Source: Engraulis encrasicolus (Eukaryota; Chordata; Actinopteri; Clupeiformes; Engraulidae). From it: DNA of 64,000 bases. The stretch spans positions 28,427,634 to 28,491,633 of the forward strand of contig NC_085872.1 in NCBI RefSeq assembly GCF_034702125.1. Direction: 5' to 3'. Made by a program: the position numbers and the translations under genes. Positions 25,701 through 36,990 of this stretch are shown in pieces (position 1 is the first letter of the stretch; each line of letters starts with the position of its first letter). Below the pieces are notes generated by a model. The model was not told where the DNA came from and did not search any database. It saw only the letters and a program-made list of their open reading frames with translations.

Positions 25701-28419
25701 TTCGATTAATTTATCGCGTGATTCAATTAATTAATTAATGCAATTTTAAAAATTAATCACAGTGTAATATAGCTACATAGTTCTGGATCAGACCAGTGGA
25801 GGGCAGTATTACGCCTGATGGTGAACAGCCTGCTGAAATTGAGAGGAGTTCTCTCTTTTAAAAATGAATAATATTTTTAGATTAAGCTTATTTATTTTAA
25901 TTATTCAAATACCATGTGAAAAAATATATTTTTCACTGTTCTCAAGTCAGATGTTTAAATGCGATTAATTCGATTAATTAATTTCAAAGACTATAGATTA
26001 ATGCGATTAAAAATTTTAATCGAGTCCCAGTCCTAAAAAAAACATATCACATTTACAAAACTAGCAACCATATAAAGAAAGAGATTAAATACGCTTTTTT
26101 TAACATCAATACATTCTAAAAAGTTAAAAACCTTTGAGTCAGTAAGTAAGTATGCCCTTTATTATCCCACAGTGGGGAAATTCATGTGTTGCAGCAGTAA
26201 CATCCATACAGCTTGTGCTAAAAGCAGACGACATACATACAGAGAATGACTAAGATAAGGAAAAAGCAGAAACTAATTCACTATCAGCCTTTATCCAAGT
26301 ACTTATCCTAGTAAAGAATAAGAAAAATCACTGACCTTGCTGTCCAGATACTCGCCCTTCTTCACGAGGAAATCGGCAATGGTATCAAGTAATCGGGTCT
26401 CTCTAAGTCGGTGACGTGCAACATATTTGGAGATGAGCGCCATGGTATAGGGCGTAATGCTGTCTGCTTTTTTGGGAAGTTCCTCTGTTGGTGGGGGGGA
26501 AAAAAAGGACACAATCAGACTTCACCAATACTCCCGGGCAGGATGTATTTTTTTAAATGAGTAAATGTGTACACATCCCTCCAGATAAAATAAAGTTAAA
26601 TCCACAATAAACACTTGGACCCCTGTTGAGTCTTTTTTGGGCAGAATGAATGATGAATTACGGACTCCCCTTTACAACATGCCTGCCATGCACATGCACA
26701 TGCACCCACTCACCAGCGAGGCTGACGATGAACTTCTCCTGCCTGTTCTGGTAGAACAGGTGCGAGCTGAAGATGAGCTCCAGGCTCTTGTTGCTGGCCT
26801 CGCGCGCACAGGCCGACAGCATGTCGTCCAGCAGGGCCATCTCGTGGTCGCGCACGCTGCTCACGCTGGCCAGCGTGTGCTTCACCAGTCGCAGGATCTT
26901 GCGGTTCAGCAGCAGCTGCTCTGGGGAGGGCACGGGCACGGGCACGGGCGCGTCCCCCGCCGCCGCCTGCAGCGCCCGGCACTTGGTGCGGTAGTAGGAC
27001 AGCAGCAGGAACAGGGTCTGGGGGTGCCGCTCCCGCTCGATGTTCTTCTCCAGGCTGGCCAGGCAGGCCTCGATCAGCGCGTGCTGGCTGGAGGGGTGCA
27101 GCTTCATGCTGCTGCTGAACACCATGGAGATGTCCTTCTGGTTGAACTGGGACAGACGGCCCTGAGACTCTGCCTCCAGAACCTGCACGATCTGAGAGTC
27201 ACTGGGCAACCCTGGAAAAAGATCAGTAGTATGGGACGGACACACACACACAGTTTAATACTTTTATTTGGATCTCATCAGTAGGGCAGCATTACAGATC
27301 CAAAGAGTGGTGGAAGCAAATTTCATAGCAGTCGGTAAGGACTGATCAGAATCATAATGCGTTACATTACACTTACACACACACACACACAGTGTCAAGG
27401 ACAGAGACAGTACTTTCATGGAGTATTCAGGCAGATGCCAGGTAGCAGTAATAATAGCAACTAGAAAAATGTTTAATGTAGACATTTAACTCAGCCCTCA
27501 AAAAGCATAGGACATTACTGCAAAAGCAAAAGTTGCCGCTGAGCCAAACATCCCCAACAACAGCAACAAACCCAAGATATCCAACTTCATGAAGCACTCA
27601 CTCACCTAGTGCTGCAACCGCATAAAGGCAGTTAACAATGCTGAAGTTGTCAAATTTGGAGCACTCGTTCACGATAGCATTGCAGAGTGCTTGGAAGTCG
27701 GGATTGTCTAGAATCTGACGACAGGGGTTTTCCCCATTCGATGCAGTGGGAGAGGCGACCAGGGAACCCTCCACAGCCCCAGCGCCCACCAGCCCAGCTG
27801 CCGCGGCCCCAGCCTGTTGCACCAGCAGGAGCTGTCCAATCTTCTGCAGAGCAATGGGGTAATGGTTGTGCGAGATCTTGCCCGGGTTCTGGGTGACCCA
27901 GCGGAGGACCTCGTCCACACCTCGCGACCGGTCGATGAGTCGCTTCATGGTGAAAAAGGTGTCGTAGCTCATCTTCTCGTGTATGAAGTTCCAAGTCTTC
28001 TTTTTTCCGTGGTGGATGTGTGCACTCTGCTGGTAGTGTTGAGAGGGCAGGTGTGGCGGTTGGAGGTGAGAGTGGTAGTGCTGGTGGAGGGCCTGGTAGT
28101 GGGGCCGGTGCCCTTCCAGACGACCAGGATACACAGGTGGGAAGGTCTGAGGGGGCGGCACCGTGGCATGGTGGGGAAGTGGATGGTGGTGTTGTTGGTG
28201 GTGGTGGTGGTGATGGTGATTCTCCAGCATGGGTGGTCCTCCTGCCCCCACAAGGCCAATCCGCCGCCCTGGCTTGCTCCCACTACCGCTGTACAGACGT
28301 GTGGTGTACATGCTGGCTTTGAGACCTGGGGCCAGAACAGTAGGCAGGCTACGGTCCTGGAGGGACAAGCAGAGTCTGCCAAACGTTATGAAGCCAAGTC
28401 GGGAAGGCAGCCACAGCAT
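19612..28419 (-). CDS. fastk: FASTK, Fas-activated serine/threonine kinase family (FAST/RAP) protein
   Basis: FASTK-family proteins act in mitochondrial RNA processing; FASTK isoforms also act on nuclear splicing. Nine coding exons, in transcript order: 27606-28419, 26714-27211, 26336-26484, 25347-25563, 24761-24920, 22415-22506, 21291-21951, 21052-21166 and 19612-19698. Phases all agree and total 930 aa plus stop, against about 549 aa in human. The start [20 protein letters not shown] looks like a mitochondrial presequence. The FAST_1 region has [20 protein letters not shown], and FAST_2 has [13 protein letters not shown] and [19 protein letters not shown]. The RAP domain is at the C-terminus ([20 protein letters not shown], then [18 protein letters not shown]). 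Extra length comes from a His-rich N-terminal segment (about residues 65-145) and a Gly/Pro/Ser-rich insertion in exon 7 (about residues 680-860). A Tc1 element lies in the intron between 22506 and 24761. Confidence 0.97.
19709..19779. repeat. (GA)n microsatellite at the last fastk intron
   Basis: About 35 GA units begin 11 bp upstream (transcript sense) of the final fastk exon at 19612-19698. On the transcribed strand this is (CT)n directly before the acceptor AG, so it also forms an extended polypyrimidine tract. Confidence 0.97.
20480..20595 (+). repeat. Retroposon 3' tail ending in CTTGACTTGACTT
   Basis: The end AAATTGACAATAAAACC...ACTTGACTTGACTTA also occurs at 47645-47692. The shared tail with short tandem TTGAC units suggests a non-LTR retroposon 3' end. 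Family not identified. Confidence 0.5.
20626..20981. mobile_element. Long-TIR MITE (356 bp) with GTAA duplications
   Basis: The left GGGTGATTCTGCCGAATCGG and right CCGATTCGGCGGAATCACCC are inverted repeats differing at one base (T/G) in 20. GTAA flanks both ends (20622-20625 and 20982-20985), which fits a 4-bp target duplication. Superfamily not assigned. Confidence 0.75.
22042..22369. mobile_element. hAT-like MITE (328 bp)
   Basis: Ends CAGGGTTTCCCAAACT and AGTTTGGGAACCACTG form inverted repeats; flanks ATATAACC and ACATAAAC agree at 6 of 8. It lies in the fastk intron between exons 6 and 7. Confidence 0.8.
22877..24494 (+). mobile_element. Tc1-like DNA transposon, nearly complete (1618 bp)
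   Basis: Terminal inverted repeats CAGTGCCCTCCATAATTATT and AATAATTATGGAGGGCACTG are flanked by TA on both sides (22875-22876 and 24495-24496). It encodes one transposase reading frame broken by a single in-frame stop. It is inserted in fastk in the opposite orientation to the gene. Confidence 0.97.
23261..24274 (+). pseudogene. Tc1-like transposase with one nonsense codon
   Basis: The frame starts [20 protein letters not shown] and has an N-terminal helix-turn-helix ([20 protein letters not shown]), a GRGPK hook, and the DDE catalytic core [14 protein letters not shown] and [12 protein letters not shown]. The last two acidic residues are 34 residues apart, which is the DD34E spacing of Tc1. 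A TAG at 23906-23908, just after GIMNALKY, interrupts an otherwise open frame that resumes in the same phase to the end at 24274. The simplest reading is a CAG-to-TAG change. A full-length protein is therefore not predicted. Confidence 0.93.
25675..26035. mobile_element. hAT-like MITE rich in ATTAAT (361 bp)
   Basis: Ends TAGGGCTGGGAC and GTCCCAGTCCTA are imperfect inverted repeats between A-runs that could be the 8-bp duplication. The interior repeats CGATTAATT. It also contains CCAGTGGAGGGCAGT (near 25794). In a fastk intron. Confidence 0.75.
26137..26260. repeat. Teleost repeat fragment (CCCTTTATTATCCCACAGTG type)
   Basis: The word CCTTTATTATCCCACAGTGGGGAAATTC is familiar as part of a common fish retroposon 3' region. 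It lies in a fastk intron. Boundaries are not clear. Confidence 0.4.
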
Positions 28420-28440
28420 GGTACGTAGGGTGGTCCAGCA

Positions 28441-30560
28441 CTGAGCCAAAAGACATCACACCTATCAAGTAAAATACATAATGTTACGGTCATGTACATC
28501 TCAGAGCTTTATACCAGCTAACCCAAAGCAATACTGGCCACATCAAAGAGGGAGATGAACACTTACTGCTCCACTATACTATTTATTTAAAAGCTCCAAT
28601 ATATCCAAGTACACAACATCTATGACTTTTCATATTGGACGAAAGACTCAAATACTGCTCACCACACACAGCCTCCCTTCCCCACTCTTAAGCTGAGAGG
28701 AATTGCCATGTAAATGCGAAATGACCAGACGTGTGTACATGTCGCATGACACCAGTTTTGTCTGCCATGCTCATACACTTACTGTATGCTTTTTTTAAAC
28801 CGGACCACAACACTGAATGCCAATATCTACGTTGACGGTTGTTTTTTTCATGTACAGTCACAAACTAGAGTTAACACATCAAGTATAAATAGTAGACTCT
28901 AACCTGGTTAGACAAATGGGGTAGAAGTTAATTTGAGTTTGTCTGATAACATATTTGAATTGTCTTTGGACAGCTGAGGTGTAGCTCTGGGTCCCTCACC
29001 CTCAGGTCACCGGCTGTCAGCGATAGTGAATTGACTAGTTCTAGCTATTACCGTCTGTCAAAATACTCCTCTAGAGTCCTTCTTGACGCTGACGCTTTCG
29101 GCAAGCGCAGCTGTGTTGCGTGGCGGACCACCTCACCAGCAAAAATGTCGTTAAAAGATGAAATAGGCCTGCTGTCTATTCAAACTAAAGATATGTGTAG
29201 CAGGTCATCAAGGATGGAGGCTTCGTTGGACGGATATAAAAAGTCGCACAGCAATGTGTTGAATGATGACACACACACAAGCACACCTGTGGCTAATGCT
29301 GCACACAGGGGTGCATAAGCATGTCGTTTGGGGGGTGGGGTGGTGACATTTTAAACAACCGCCTTAATCTGATTCTCTAGTTTTGGGTATGGCGGAGGTA
29401 ACATCTCTGCGTTAATTTAAATAAATGTTCGTTTTATAAGTGGATTTAGTCTGACAGACAGTCTTTCGGGTAATGTCTGAAACACACACCTAGTGTAGGA
29501 ATCTAACCGCGACACAACTACGCCCTCTTCACAGATGATAGCTAACAAGTTACCGTATGCATTGCCAAGTAAGTCTTGGCTTTGTACTTACATCTTCGAT
29601 AGTAACTTTGGAGTAAAGTCCAGGGTGGATGAACGTCTTGCAAACACAACTGGTCAAACTACAGCATTTTTACATCCAGCTAGCTTGCTTGCTTGCTATG
29701 CAGATATATGGTCAAGAACGGCAACTGGCCAAATGAGTCCAACTTCTCATTGAAGCAACATTTAGTGATTACATAATTAAATCAAACATTTAAGGTGTAG
29801 AACTAAATGTTACATACACATATGTCTTATGTCATCGTCGCCGTTTTGATTTTTATTTCTATTTAGGCCTGACAACAGTCCAGCACAGCTAGCATGCTAA
29901 GAAATGTTGCCCTGGCTTAGCAGCTCACTCGGCAGTTCACTTGTATCACCAACTGCACGCTAAGCTATGTAGTCAAGTGAATGATACTTTCGCAGCGTTG
30001 CTAGCCAATGCTAGCTAGGTTAAGGGTCACCAATTTAGACGAAAACCTTGCAAAATATACACTGACGATATTGCGTTACTTTGCCAACCGTTGATACATA
30101 TTGCACACAAACGCACACAGCCACTATTAGCGTGCAAGTGTTACGACACACAAGACTACGGTTACATAGTTAAACTATGTTACGACTTTTAAAACAAACG
30201 ATGTTAGCTAGCATGTATTAACAGTTTGCATTAAACACTGCTGAATGCAAAGTAGACAGTTCGTTGGGCGCAGTGTTATAGCAAGCGTTTCCAACGTTGT
30301 GCGCGAGCGAAATCACTCTCAGCAAGCTAGAAACGGAAAGAACTCCTAGCCTAAAAAGTTGTCATGAAACGCATGTGCCGTCATAACCTCCAATGCTCTC
30401 AGAATATTTGCGAACGACGATTATCCACACTGACAGTACTTGAAACTGTAGCCAGGGTCCCCGGTGTCAGCCATCTTTCCGGTGTGACAGGGTTACCAGA
30501 TAGGGGCAATGTGTTGCCAGATCTCGCGCGAAAATGAGCAATCGGGTCCCTGGAAAATGA
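28441..30560 (-). promoter_or_regulatory. fastk 5' leader region and candidate promoter
   Basis: The first coding exon of fastk has a splice acceptor at 28441-28442 (AG before TGCTGG), so at least one non-coding leader exon lies upstream. A candidate start is near 30470: GCCATCTT at 30470-30477 (YY1-type AAGATGGC on the minus strand) next to an ETS-like CCGG, with GCGCGAAA (E2F-like) at 30526-30533. Between them I see no other gene. The short frame starting at that AAGATGG ends after about 17 codons and is more likely leader. Confidence 0.4.
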
Positions 30561-30788
30561 TCCCAGATCAAACTCACGATCCTCGCCAAAACTGGCACAG
30601 TGAAATCATTGATTTTCCATGAATGGAAATTAATTCGCAGGCTATCCATAAAGCAATTGTAACATACAAAGCCTTTAATATAGAATCATAGGCTATGGTA
30701 ACACATTTTCATGATGACGCAACAACTTGGCCGAGCACCACGCTTTTTGGATGAAATAAGGTTAAATTAACCCAGCTTTACTGTAGAC

Positions 30789-31095
30789 CAATGTTTCTCA
30801 AACTTTTTCAGACCGAGGACCACTTTGCCCCCCTAAATATGTTCAGGGACCACCTGTCAACTGAATTGACAGATGATGGGTGCTAATTTGACACTGCTAA
30901 TTACGATGTAGATCACTTACTTTTTCATCCACATTTACAAGCCTGTCTTATTGTAGTGAAAATGTTATGCTTAGCTTTGTAATAATGTTACAAATATAGC
31001 TACCTTGTCTTGGTAAAATAGAAATTCCCTTACGGACCACCTGAGCTCTGTCACGGACCACTAGTGGTCCCCGGACCACACTTTGAGAATCACTG
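30789..31095. mobile_element. hAT-like MITE with perfect 8-bp target duplication (307 bp)
   Basis: Ends CAATGTTTCTCAAAC and CTTTGAGAATCACTG are flanked by CTGTAGAC on both sides (30781-30788 and 31096-31103). A second member of the same family is at 49457-49727. Confidence 0.93.
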
Positions 31096-31149
31096 CTGTA
31101 GACAAAACAAGCCAACATGGTCAACGTCCCACACACAGGGGTGGATTAA

Positions 31150-31570
31150 TGCATGGGCCTATGGCCCCAAGGGGTCAGGCCAACTTGGCCCCACAGCCAG
31201 GACCCAAACCAGCCTTCAAAACCAACTTTGCAATAATAATCTTTGCAAGGTGCTGTGCCAGCCAATATGTACAATGAACTGGTTTAGTCCCTTGGCCAAG
31301 CCAGGTCAGGGGCCCCAAGAGGGCCAGAGGGTCAGAGGCCCCAAGGGGCCAGGGCAACTTTGCCCCGCGGCCAAGACCCAAACCGGCCTTCAAAACCACC
31401 TTTGCAATAATACTCTTTGGTGCTTCATGTGCTAACCCATATAGGCCAAGTCAGGTCTGAGGGTGAGGGGGCCAAGGCAAAGGTCTCAAAGGGCCAGGCC
31501 AACTTGGCCCCATGGCCACGACTCAAAACCGCATTCAAAACCACCTTTGCAATAATTATCTTTCCAATTA
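31150..31570. repeat. Three tandem copies of a roughly 160-bp unit
   Basis: The block CCAACTTGGCCCC...CAAAACC...TTTGCAATAATA recurs at about 31180-31250, 31350-31420 and 31500-31560 with diverged spacers containing AGGCCAAG and TCAGG. It is GC-rich and embedded in repeat-rich intergenic DNA; it may be internal to a larger mobile element. Confidence 0.7.
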
Positions 31571-34500
31571 TTTTAGTTCATGAGTTGTTACCATTGATTG
31601 TGGTCGCTACAAAAATGACTGTGTTGTGTGTAGGCCTACCTACTGTTTGGTGGATTCAGCATTCAAAATTACGCTTTCAGTCATGACTGATGGGTAGTAA
31701 TCTCTGAATAGCATGTGTGGCCATGAGACATTAATTTTGTCACCTCAACATCTCAAATCTGAGGACTTTTACGGGCTTGTCTCAGATGACGGAACGGAAG
31801 TAACTTCCAAATGCTTCGTTTGGTGTCATGACGTGATTTTTGTGGAGTAAGTTTAGAGATACTGCCAGGATCCATTCGTGCTTGTGCCAAGCTAGTCGGA
31901 ATAACCATATAATAACTCTGTAACTCTGCTAATGTTCGCCCAGGCCAGAAAACACTTCGGGTTGACTACTGGATGGATGTCACGGTTCAAATTAAGGAAG
32001 AAAAATCCGCACTCACAAAACTGCGTCTCATTATTTATTTATATTACCACCATGTCCAAAAAGCAAACGCGTTTCGGCTATCAAGCCTAAATCAGTGCGT
32101 GGTACGGTTCAAATGGCATTAGGGTGAATCTACTCCAAAGAACCTTCGTTTTAAGGTTCCTTCGCTCATTTGAAACACACACACACACACACACTCACAC
32201 ACACACACGGAGTGGGGAATCACCAGGACTATTGGCTCGTTCAAAATGTCGAGAATCCCAAGAAACCCGACCTTAAACTCAGGAAAAGTGGGCGTGAACA
32301 TTTGGTGACGCAAAGTCAGGTCGAGATTTCTCGAGGTTGATCTCAGGCGGAAGTATAACAACGGGTTTCCGAGCAGGCGCGATTCTGGCATAGAGGCGTT
32401 GCTAGGCAACCGCCTTAGGCCCCGCCTTAGCCCCCCAAATTTAGGGGCCCCCTCTGACTGGGAGCGGAAAATTTCACATAGTAATTGGGGCCCCTTTGGA
32501 CAGTAATTCACAACATAAGTTTGTAATTTTCATAAATAATGAATTTTGTATGTTTAATTGGAAAAAACACACAATACATACAAACAAATACAGATTATTT
32601 TTTTTCCGTTGCACCACACACACACACCACACACACCCACATCACACACACCACACACGCACACACCACAAAAACAGCAAATACTTGTATAGCGATACGC
32701 ACAAACTAACCTGCGCACCATACACCAGTGCGATGCGGGTGTTGTTGCATGATGATCGCCCATTCCACCTACACTGGGGGACCCTAAATGAGCAGAAGCT
32801 GTAAGTCGGCACGATATGAGCACAGCAATCTCCTCTCCACTTTATCGCTGCAGAGACCGCAGCACTATAACCTCAGAGCAATGATGATGGCAAAGAACTC
32901 TCATCAATCCTTATTAGATTCACGAGGAAACAGAGACTCAGAATGAGAGAGAGAGCAGCAGAGGGGAGATGGCGTCACGCAAAAACCTTGGAGAGTGAGA
33001 ATGAAGCAACCAGACAAACCATGACATTCCACCGCCGACCCCACAGAGAGAGAGAGAGAGAGAGAGTCAGCCCTACGCCGAGAGCAGAGAGAGCAGCAGA
33101 GAGAAGACGAGAGAAGAACAGCGAGAGAGAGAGAGGAGGAAGGAAGAGAGAGCAGAGAGAAGACAGACGTAGAGAGAGAGAGAAGAGACGAGCAAGGAGT
33201 TCGCCAATCCAAAACCAGCAGAAGAGAGAGAGAGAGCAGAACACAGAGGAAAGATGCTACAGTGTGTGTGCGTATGCTGTGTAGGACGTGCGTGTGTATG
33301 TGTCTGTATCGAGTTTATTGGCATCAATGCCGTTAGAAAGAAATGCGGTCTAACGACGACTCACTCAGATGAAATGGTCTAGTTGGCAGACAATACAATA
33401 TATCAGCCCACATTGCTGTGTGCAAATCGTTTCTGCCCCTCTCTTTCGTGTCTCAAAATGGAATATTCCACCCATGCATCGCCATGTGCGCAGACAGTTC
33501 CAAAACATTCCTTACGTTCCTCAGCGACACACTACCAGTGCGACATCATCTGCATGAAGCGGCTAAAGGAGGATAGGCATCTTATCAAATAAGGACCGCG
33601 GACTACGCAATGCGAGCGACATAAGCGTACATGACAACGTCAGCCAACAATCGGCGCAACTATCTTGCACTAAAGATTAAGGGGGGTTTATAGTTCGCGC
33701 GTTCGAGAGGGGTTCTGCACAGAGAACGAGCGCGCGAGCGAGCACGCACTGTGAGTGCGCCCTTGCTCGCCCTTATATCGCAGCGGGTCCCATCCGCTGA
33801 CACTGCTGCCTGAAGCGAGGCAAGCGCTCAAGCGAGAGCGACTCGACCCTCGACTAGTGGCTGCATCACGAGGTGAACAGACATCGAGTTTGCGCTTGGA
33901 GTCACACAGCAACACAACATAGGCTGAGCGTAATAGTCCGTGATGCTGACTAGCTTAAAACGGTGATTGGTCAATCCTTACGGCAGTCCGGGAACTCACC
34001 CTGATTGTCAGTTTTGTATCTATTCACTATCACTACCTAACTCGTCACTCTTGTGCACGTAGTGGGACTCTGAAGGCACCAAAACTGGAAAGGTTAGAGA
34101 TATTAACACTAGGAGCTAGCCTCCGTGGATCGGACAGCGACAAGGAAACGGTGCCCTACACTGTACGCCTAGCAGGTCAACTACTGTCTATCCCCAATGA
34201 ATGGTTCTCTGAAGCCCGCACTGAGAACCCCCACAAGTTTTGTTGAAATGAATACCTCTGAGATCTGGGTTTCAAAAAGCGTTATTACATTTCCTCTAGA
34301 TGTGAACGGAATAGGCTCGAGTAAGTTATTCCATTGAAAAGAACAGCTAGTCTTTAAGCGCTTGCAGGACGTGCATTCGGTTACTGTATCAGCAAACAAC
34401 ATCTCAATCTCTCTGAAATGATTTCAGAAACATGCTGCCGAAATTTTATAGGCTTAAACATCATGCAGCTTTCAAGGAACATTCTGTACCTTTGATGCGA

Positions 34501-34690
34501 AGTGGGCGAGATTTAGAAAATCGCAGAATTAGCTGACATGCAGCCATAGCTCCAGTAGATATGCGGAGTTTTTAATAATGAACAGCGTTACGTGGCGATA
34601 TTGCTGGCTAGTTTCTGGATGCTAACTAGAGTGATGTGGAGTTCAGCCTGGAAAACGCGACGTGAGTGACAAAAAACAGCGCACTTCCAA
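31571..34690. other. Intergenic DNA, repeats, no convincing gene
   Basis: A repeat fragment with ACGCGTTTCGGCTATCAAGCC lies near 32066. Short AC tracts lie at 32168-32208 and 32620-32660. A GGGGCCCC-rich stretch at 32400-32500 resembles hAT interior. A purine-rich GA tract spans about 32945-33250. Between 33690 and 33900 the DNA is CpG-rich with weak open frames on the minus strand and no domain I recognise. Confidence 0.5.
32945..33250. repeat. Purine-rich GAGA low-complexity tract
   Basis: The plus strand is dominated by GAGAGA and GAGCAG words. The open frames across it in several phases encode only Arg/Glu or Ser/Leu repeats, which is an artefact of composition. Confidence 0.85.
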
Positions 34691-35088
34691 AACCTACTCT
34701 TAGTAAGTTCACATTGATTGTGTGTGTGTGCGCGCGCGCGCTAGTGTGCTTGTACTACTAGCCTCAGTTGGTTGTTTGGGAATTCACTCCGCCGTGGTGT
34801 TTTGTTTTGTAGCCAATTCATTGAAAATGCATGCTGCTCGCCGTCCATATACCTCATGTGCACACCAGTTGGTGGTTGTTGGTCGGTGGTGCAATTGGGC
34901 AAAATAAACACTGCAAGTCTTACTCGTCCTATTTTTATTTGTGTCGTTGAACTTTGCTCTTGTTTGGATTCCCTGATTGGACCTCCCAACGCAGGACGCC
35001 CTCCCCGTCGGCTCGCTCCCCACTAGCAACTATAGGCCCCACCGCCAATAACGAGCTAGTTATCTTTTTTGATGTTAGTTTTTTGTTT

Positions 35089-35130
35089 CTAACCCTAAAC
35101 CTAACCCTAAACCTAAACCTAAACCCTAAA
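35089..35130. repeat. Short interstitial telomere-like repeat
   Basis: CTAACCCTAAACCTAACCC-type words: a mixture of CCCTAA and CCTAAA units over about 42 bp. It is isolated, and is too short and too irregular to be a telomere. Confidence 0.75.
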
Positions 35131-35866
35131 TTCTTGATGTGTCAGTGTATGAATAATACTGCAATTCATCGGGTGGGACTACACTCCGGGAGTGATAGAA
35201 AAAACCTGGGACTACACGTCCGTAGAGCGATCTCAGTTTGGAGTGTCCCATCTAACCACCGGTGTTTTGCCACTGCAATGTCTGGGTAGAGAGAGAGAGA
35301 GAAGAGAGAGAACCTTGATGCCCATGTGTAATTGATTTATGTCTTGTGAAATTGCAATGTTGAATATGTCAACATTGAATGCTGTCAAATGTCTAAAGCA
35401 CAAACTTGGCCCAAGCACATATGTTCAGGAGTCTTCTACTGTTGTATAGAGCTTAGTTTTTTGAAATGTGATCTGTGATTAACAGATGATCCAGTTAGCT
35501 AAGCATCTCTAAGCAAGCCTATTAGGCTATTATTAGGCCTATTATTATTTTTCAAGGGGGGGTACACACTTGGGTGGGCCGGTGGGCCGATGGGCCGATG
35601 GGCCGATGGGCCCCCTAGCTAACTTCGCCTTAGGCCCCCAAATTGCTAAGTCCGCCACTGTTTCCGAGTTGACGTTTTCAGTGACAACACACGCGGCATC
35701 ACCAACATGGTGCCCATGCACGCAACTGGCATGTAAGCACAATATCACAAATTCTAAAATATCTTCTTGTATTCACTATCAACAACACCAGTTAATGTCA
35801 TTCAATTGCAGATGCACATGCTGTATGTCAGTAATGGTCTCTGACTGTTTAATTTAGCATACTTAA

Positions 35867-36166
35867 GCAATTGATGCCTGATGTTGCATTGCGCAACATT
35901 GGCCCTGGTGCCTGGAGCTGCATTACGCAACATTCAGGCTCATGAGATTTGAGACATTAAATCATTAAAATATCTGTTTGTTTGAGATGAATGAACACAT
36001 TCTAATGAAAGATGATGGTCTTAGCGTTTAAATGCAACTTACTGCATATTTTTATGTGCTTCAGAAGCTGAGATATTTAGGTTTTTATAGGCTGAGGGCA
36101 GCTTTTCTTAAAAAGGGCTCAGGCATTCAGCATCCCTTTTTTGCAGGTACCTTAGGCGTCAATGGG
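35867..36166. mobile_element. TTAA-flanked MITE (300 bp), piggyBac or Kolobok type
   Basis: TTAA flanks both ends (35863-35866 and 36167-36170). The left end GCAATTGATGCCTGA and the right end TTAGGCGTCAATGGG are imperfect inverted repeats. TTAA target duplications occur in both the piggyBac and Kolobok superfamilies. Confidence 0.6.
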
Positions 36167-36354
36167 TTAAGCTAAAATGATATGTCGTGGATATGGAGGC
36201 TCAAGTGGAGGTGAAAAAAAGAAAGGAGAACCAAAACAAAACACACATGATTCCCGAGTGTTCCGGGATCTGTGTCGTTCAAGCGCCAAAGCCCAGAAAT
36301 CGGTTGTCTCGTCAGCAGTCTCGTCAGCTGTCCCAAGAGCTCTCGAGTCTGTGA

Positions 36355-36505
36355 AGGCACCATGTGTTCTGCAAGGAGGTGTCATAAAGGCAGCAGAGAA
36401 CACTGGTTTACTTGTACTTTTCCAATCTTATTTTAATTCTTTTTTTTTTGCTTCAATCAACAAGCTCAGTTTCGTTTTGTTACAATGACAAATAAAACAA
36501 ATTCT
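36355..36505 (+). mobile_element. LINE 3'-end fragment
   Basis: It shares ATGTGTTCTGCAAG...AAAGGCAGCAGAGAAC and the end TTGTTACAATGACAAATAAA with the longer copy at 42930-43276, but lacks the middle part. Non-LTR retrotransposon 3' end. Confidence 0.6.
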
Positions 36506-36990
36506 TTATTTTTTAAAGCAAACCTGTTTTTTTGTTTTGTAGGCTACTTATTGTTGATGACTGATTTGTGGCAGGTCTCGGCAGTTGAGTATAACCCCAT
36601 CCCATCAGTTGTACCACCTCACCATTTCTCTTTTCCTTTCCCTGATACTTCTCTGTCAGTCGGTGATTCTATACTGTCATTTAGTTTGAGGTGTACTGAG
36701 TTTTTTTGATGTTCCCTGTATTTTCTAAGCAGTACAGGTGTATTTGTAATCAAACTGCCTCATATTTGGCACATCTGTTAGCTGCTCAAAAGGCACACAA
36801 TACATAATGGCAATCCATTATAAAACATTCACCACAATACATCAGGAACATGAAGACAGGTGGTTTATTTTTTCTGTTGCTTCTTTATTATTAGGCTATT
36901 TGCAATCAGTGTAACATAAGAATAAGATGTGGTAGGGGAAAAAAATGATGATCCAGACGACACATTAGACACAGTTGGATTTGTAGCCTA

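Noticed and set aside
26637..28428. Plus-strand frames of over 200 codons opposite fastk exons 1 and 2
   Set aside because: No domain, no splice context; they mirror real FASTK exons.
30430..30480. Upstream fastk start at AAGATGGCTGAC
   Set aside because: The frame closes after about 17 codons and no donor keeps it open; more likely promoter and leader sequence.
32966..33284. Arg/Glu-rich coding sequence
   Set aside because: GAGAGA low-complexity DNA gives open frames in several phases.
33688..33915. Ser/Arg-rich minus-strand frame in the CpG-rich stretch
   Set aside because: No domain, short, and in a compositionally biased region; could at most be an unrecognised promoter.
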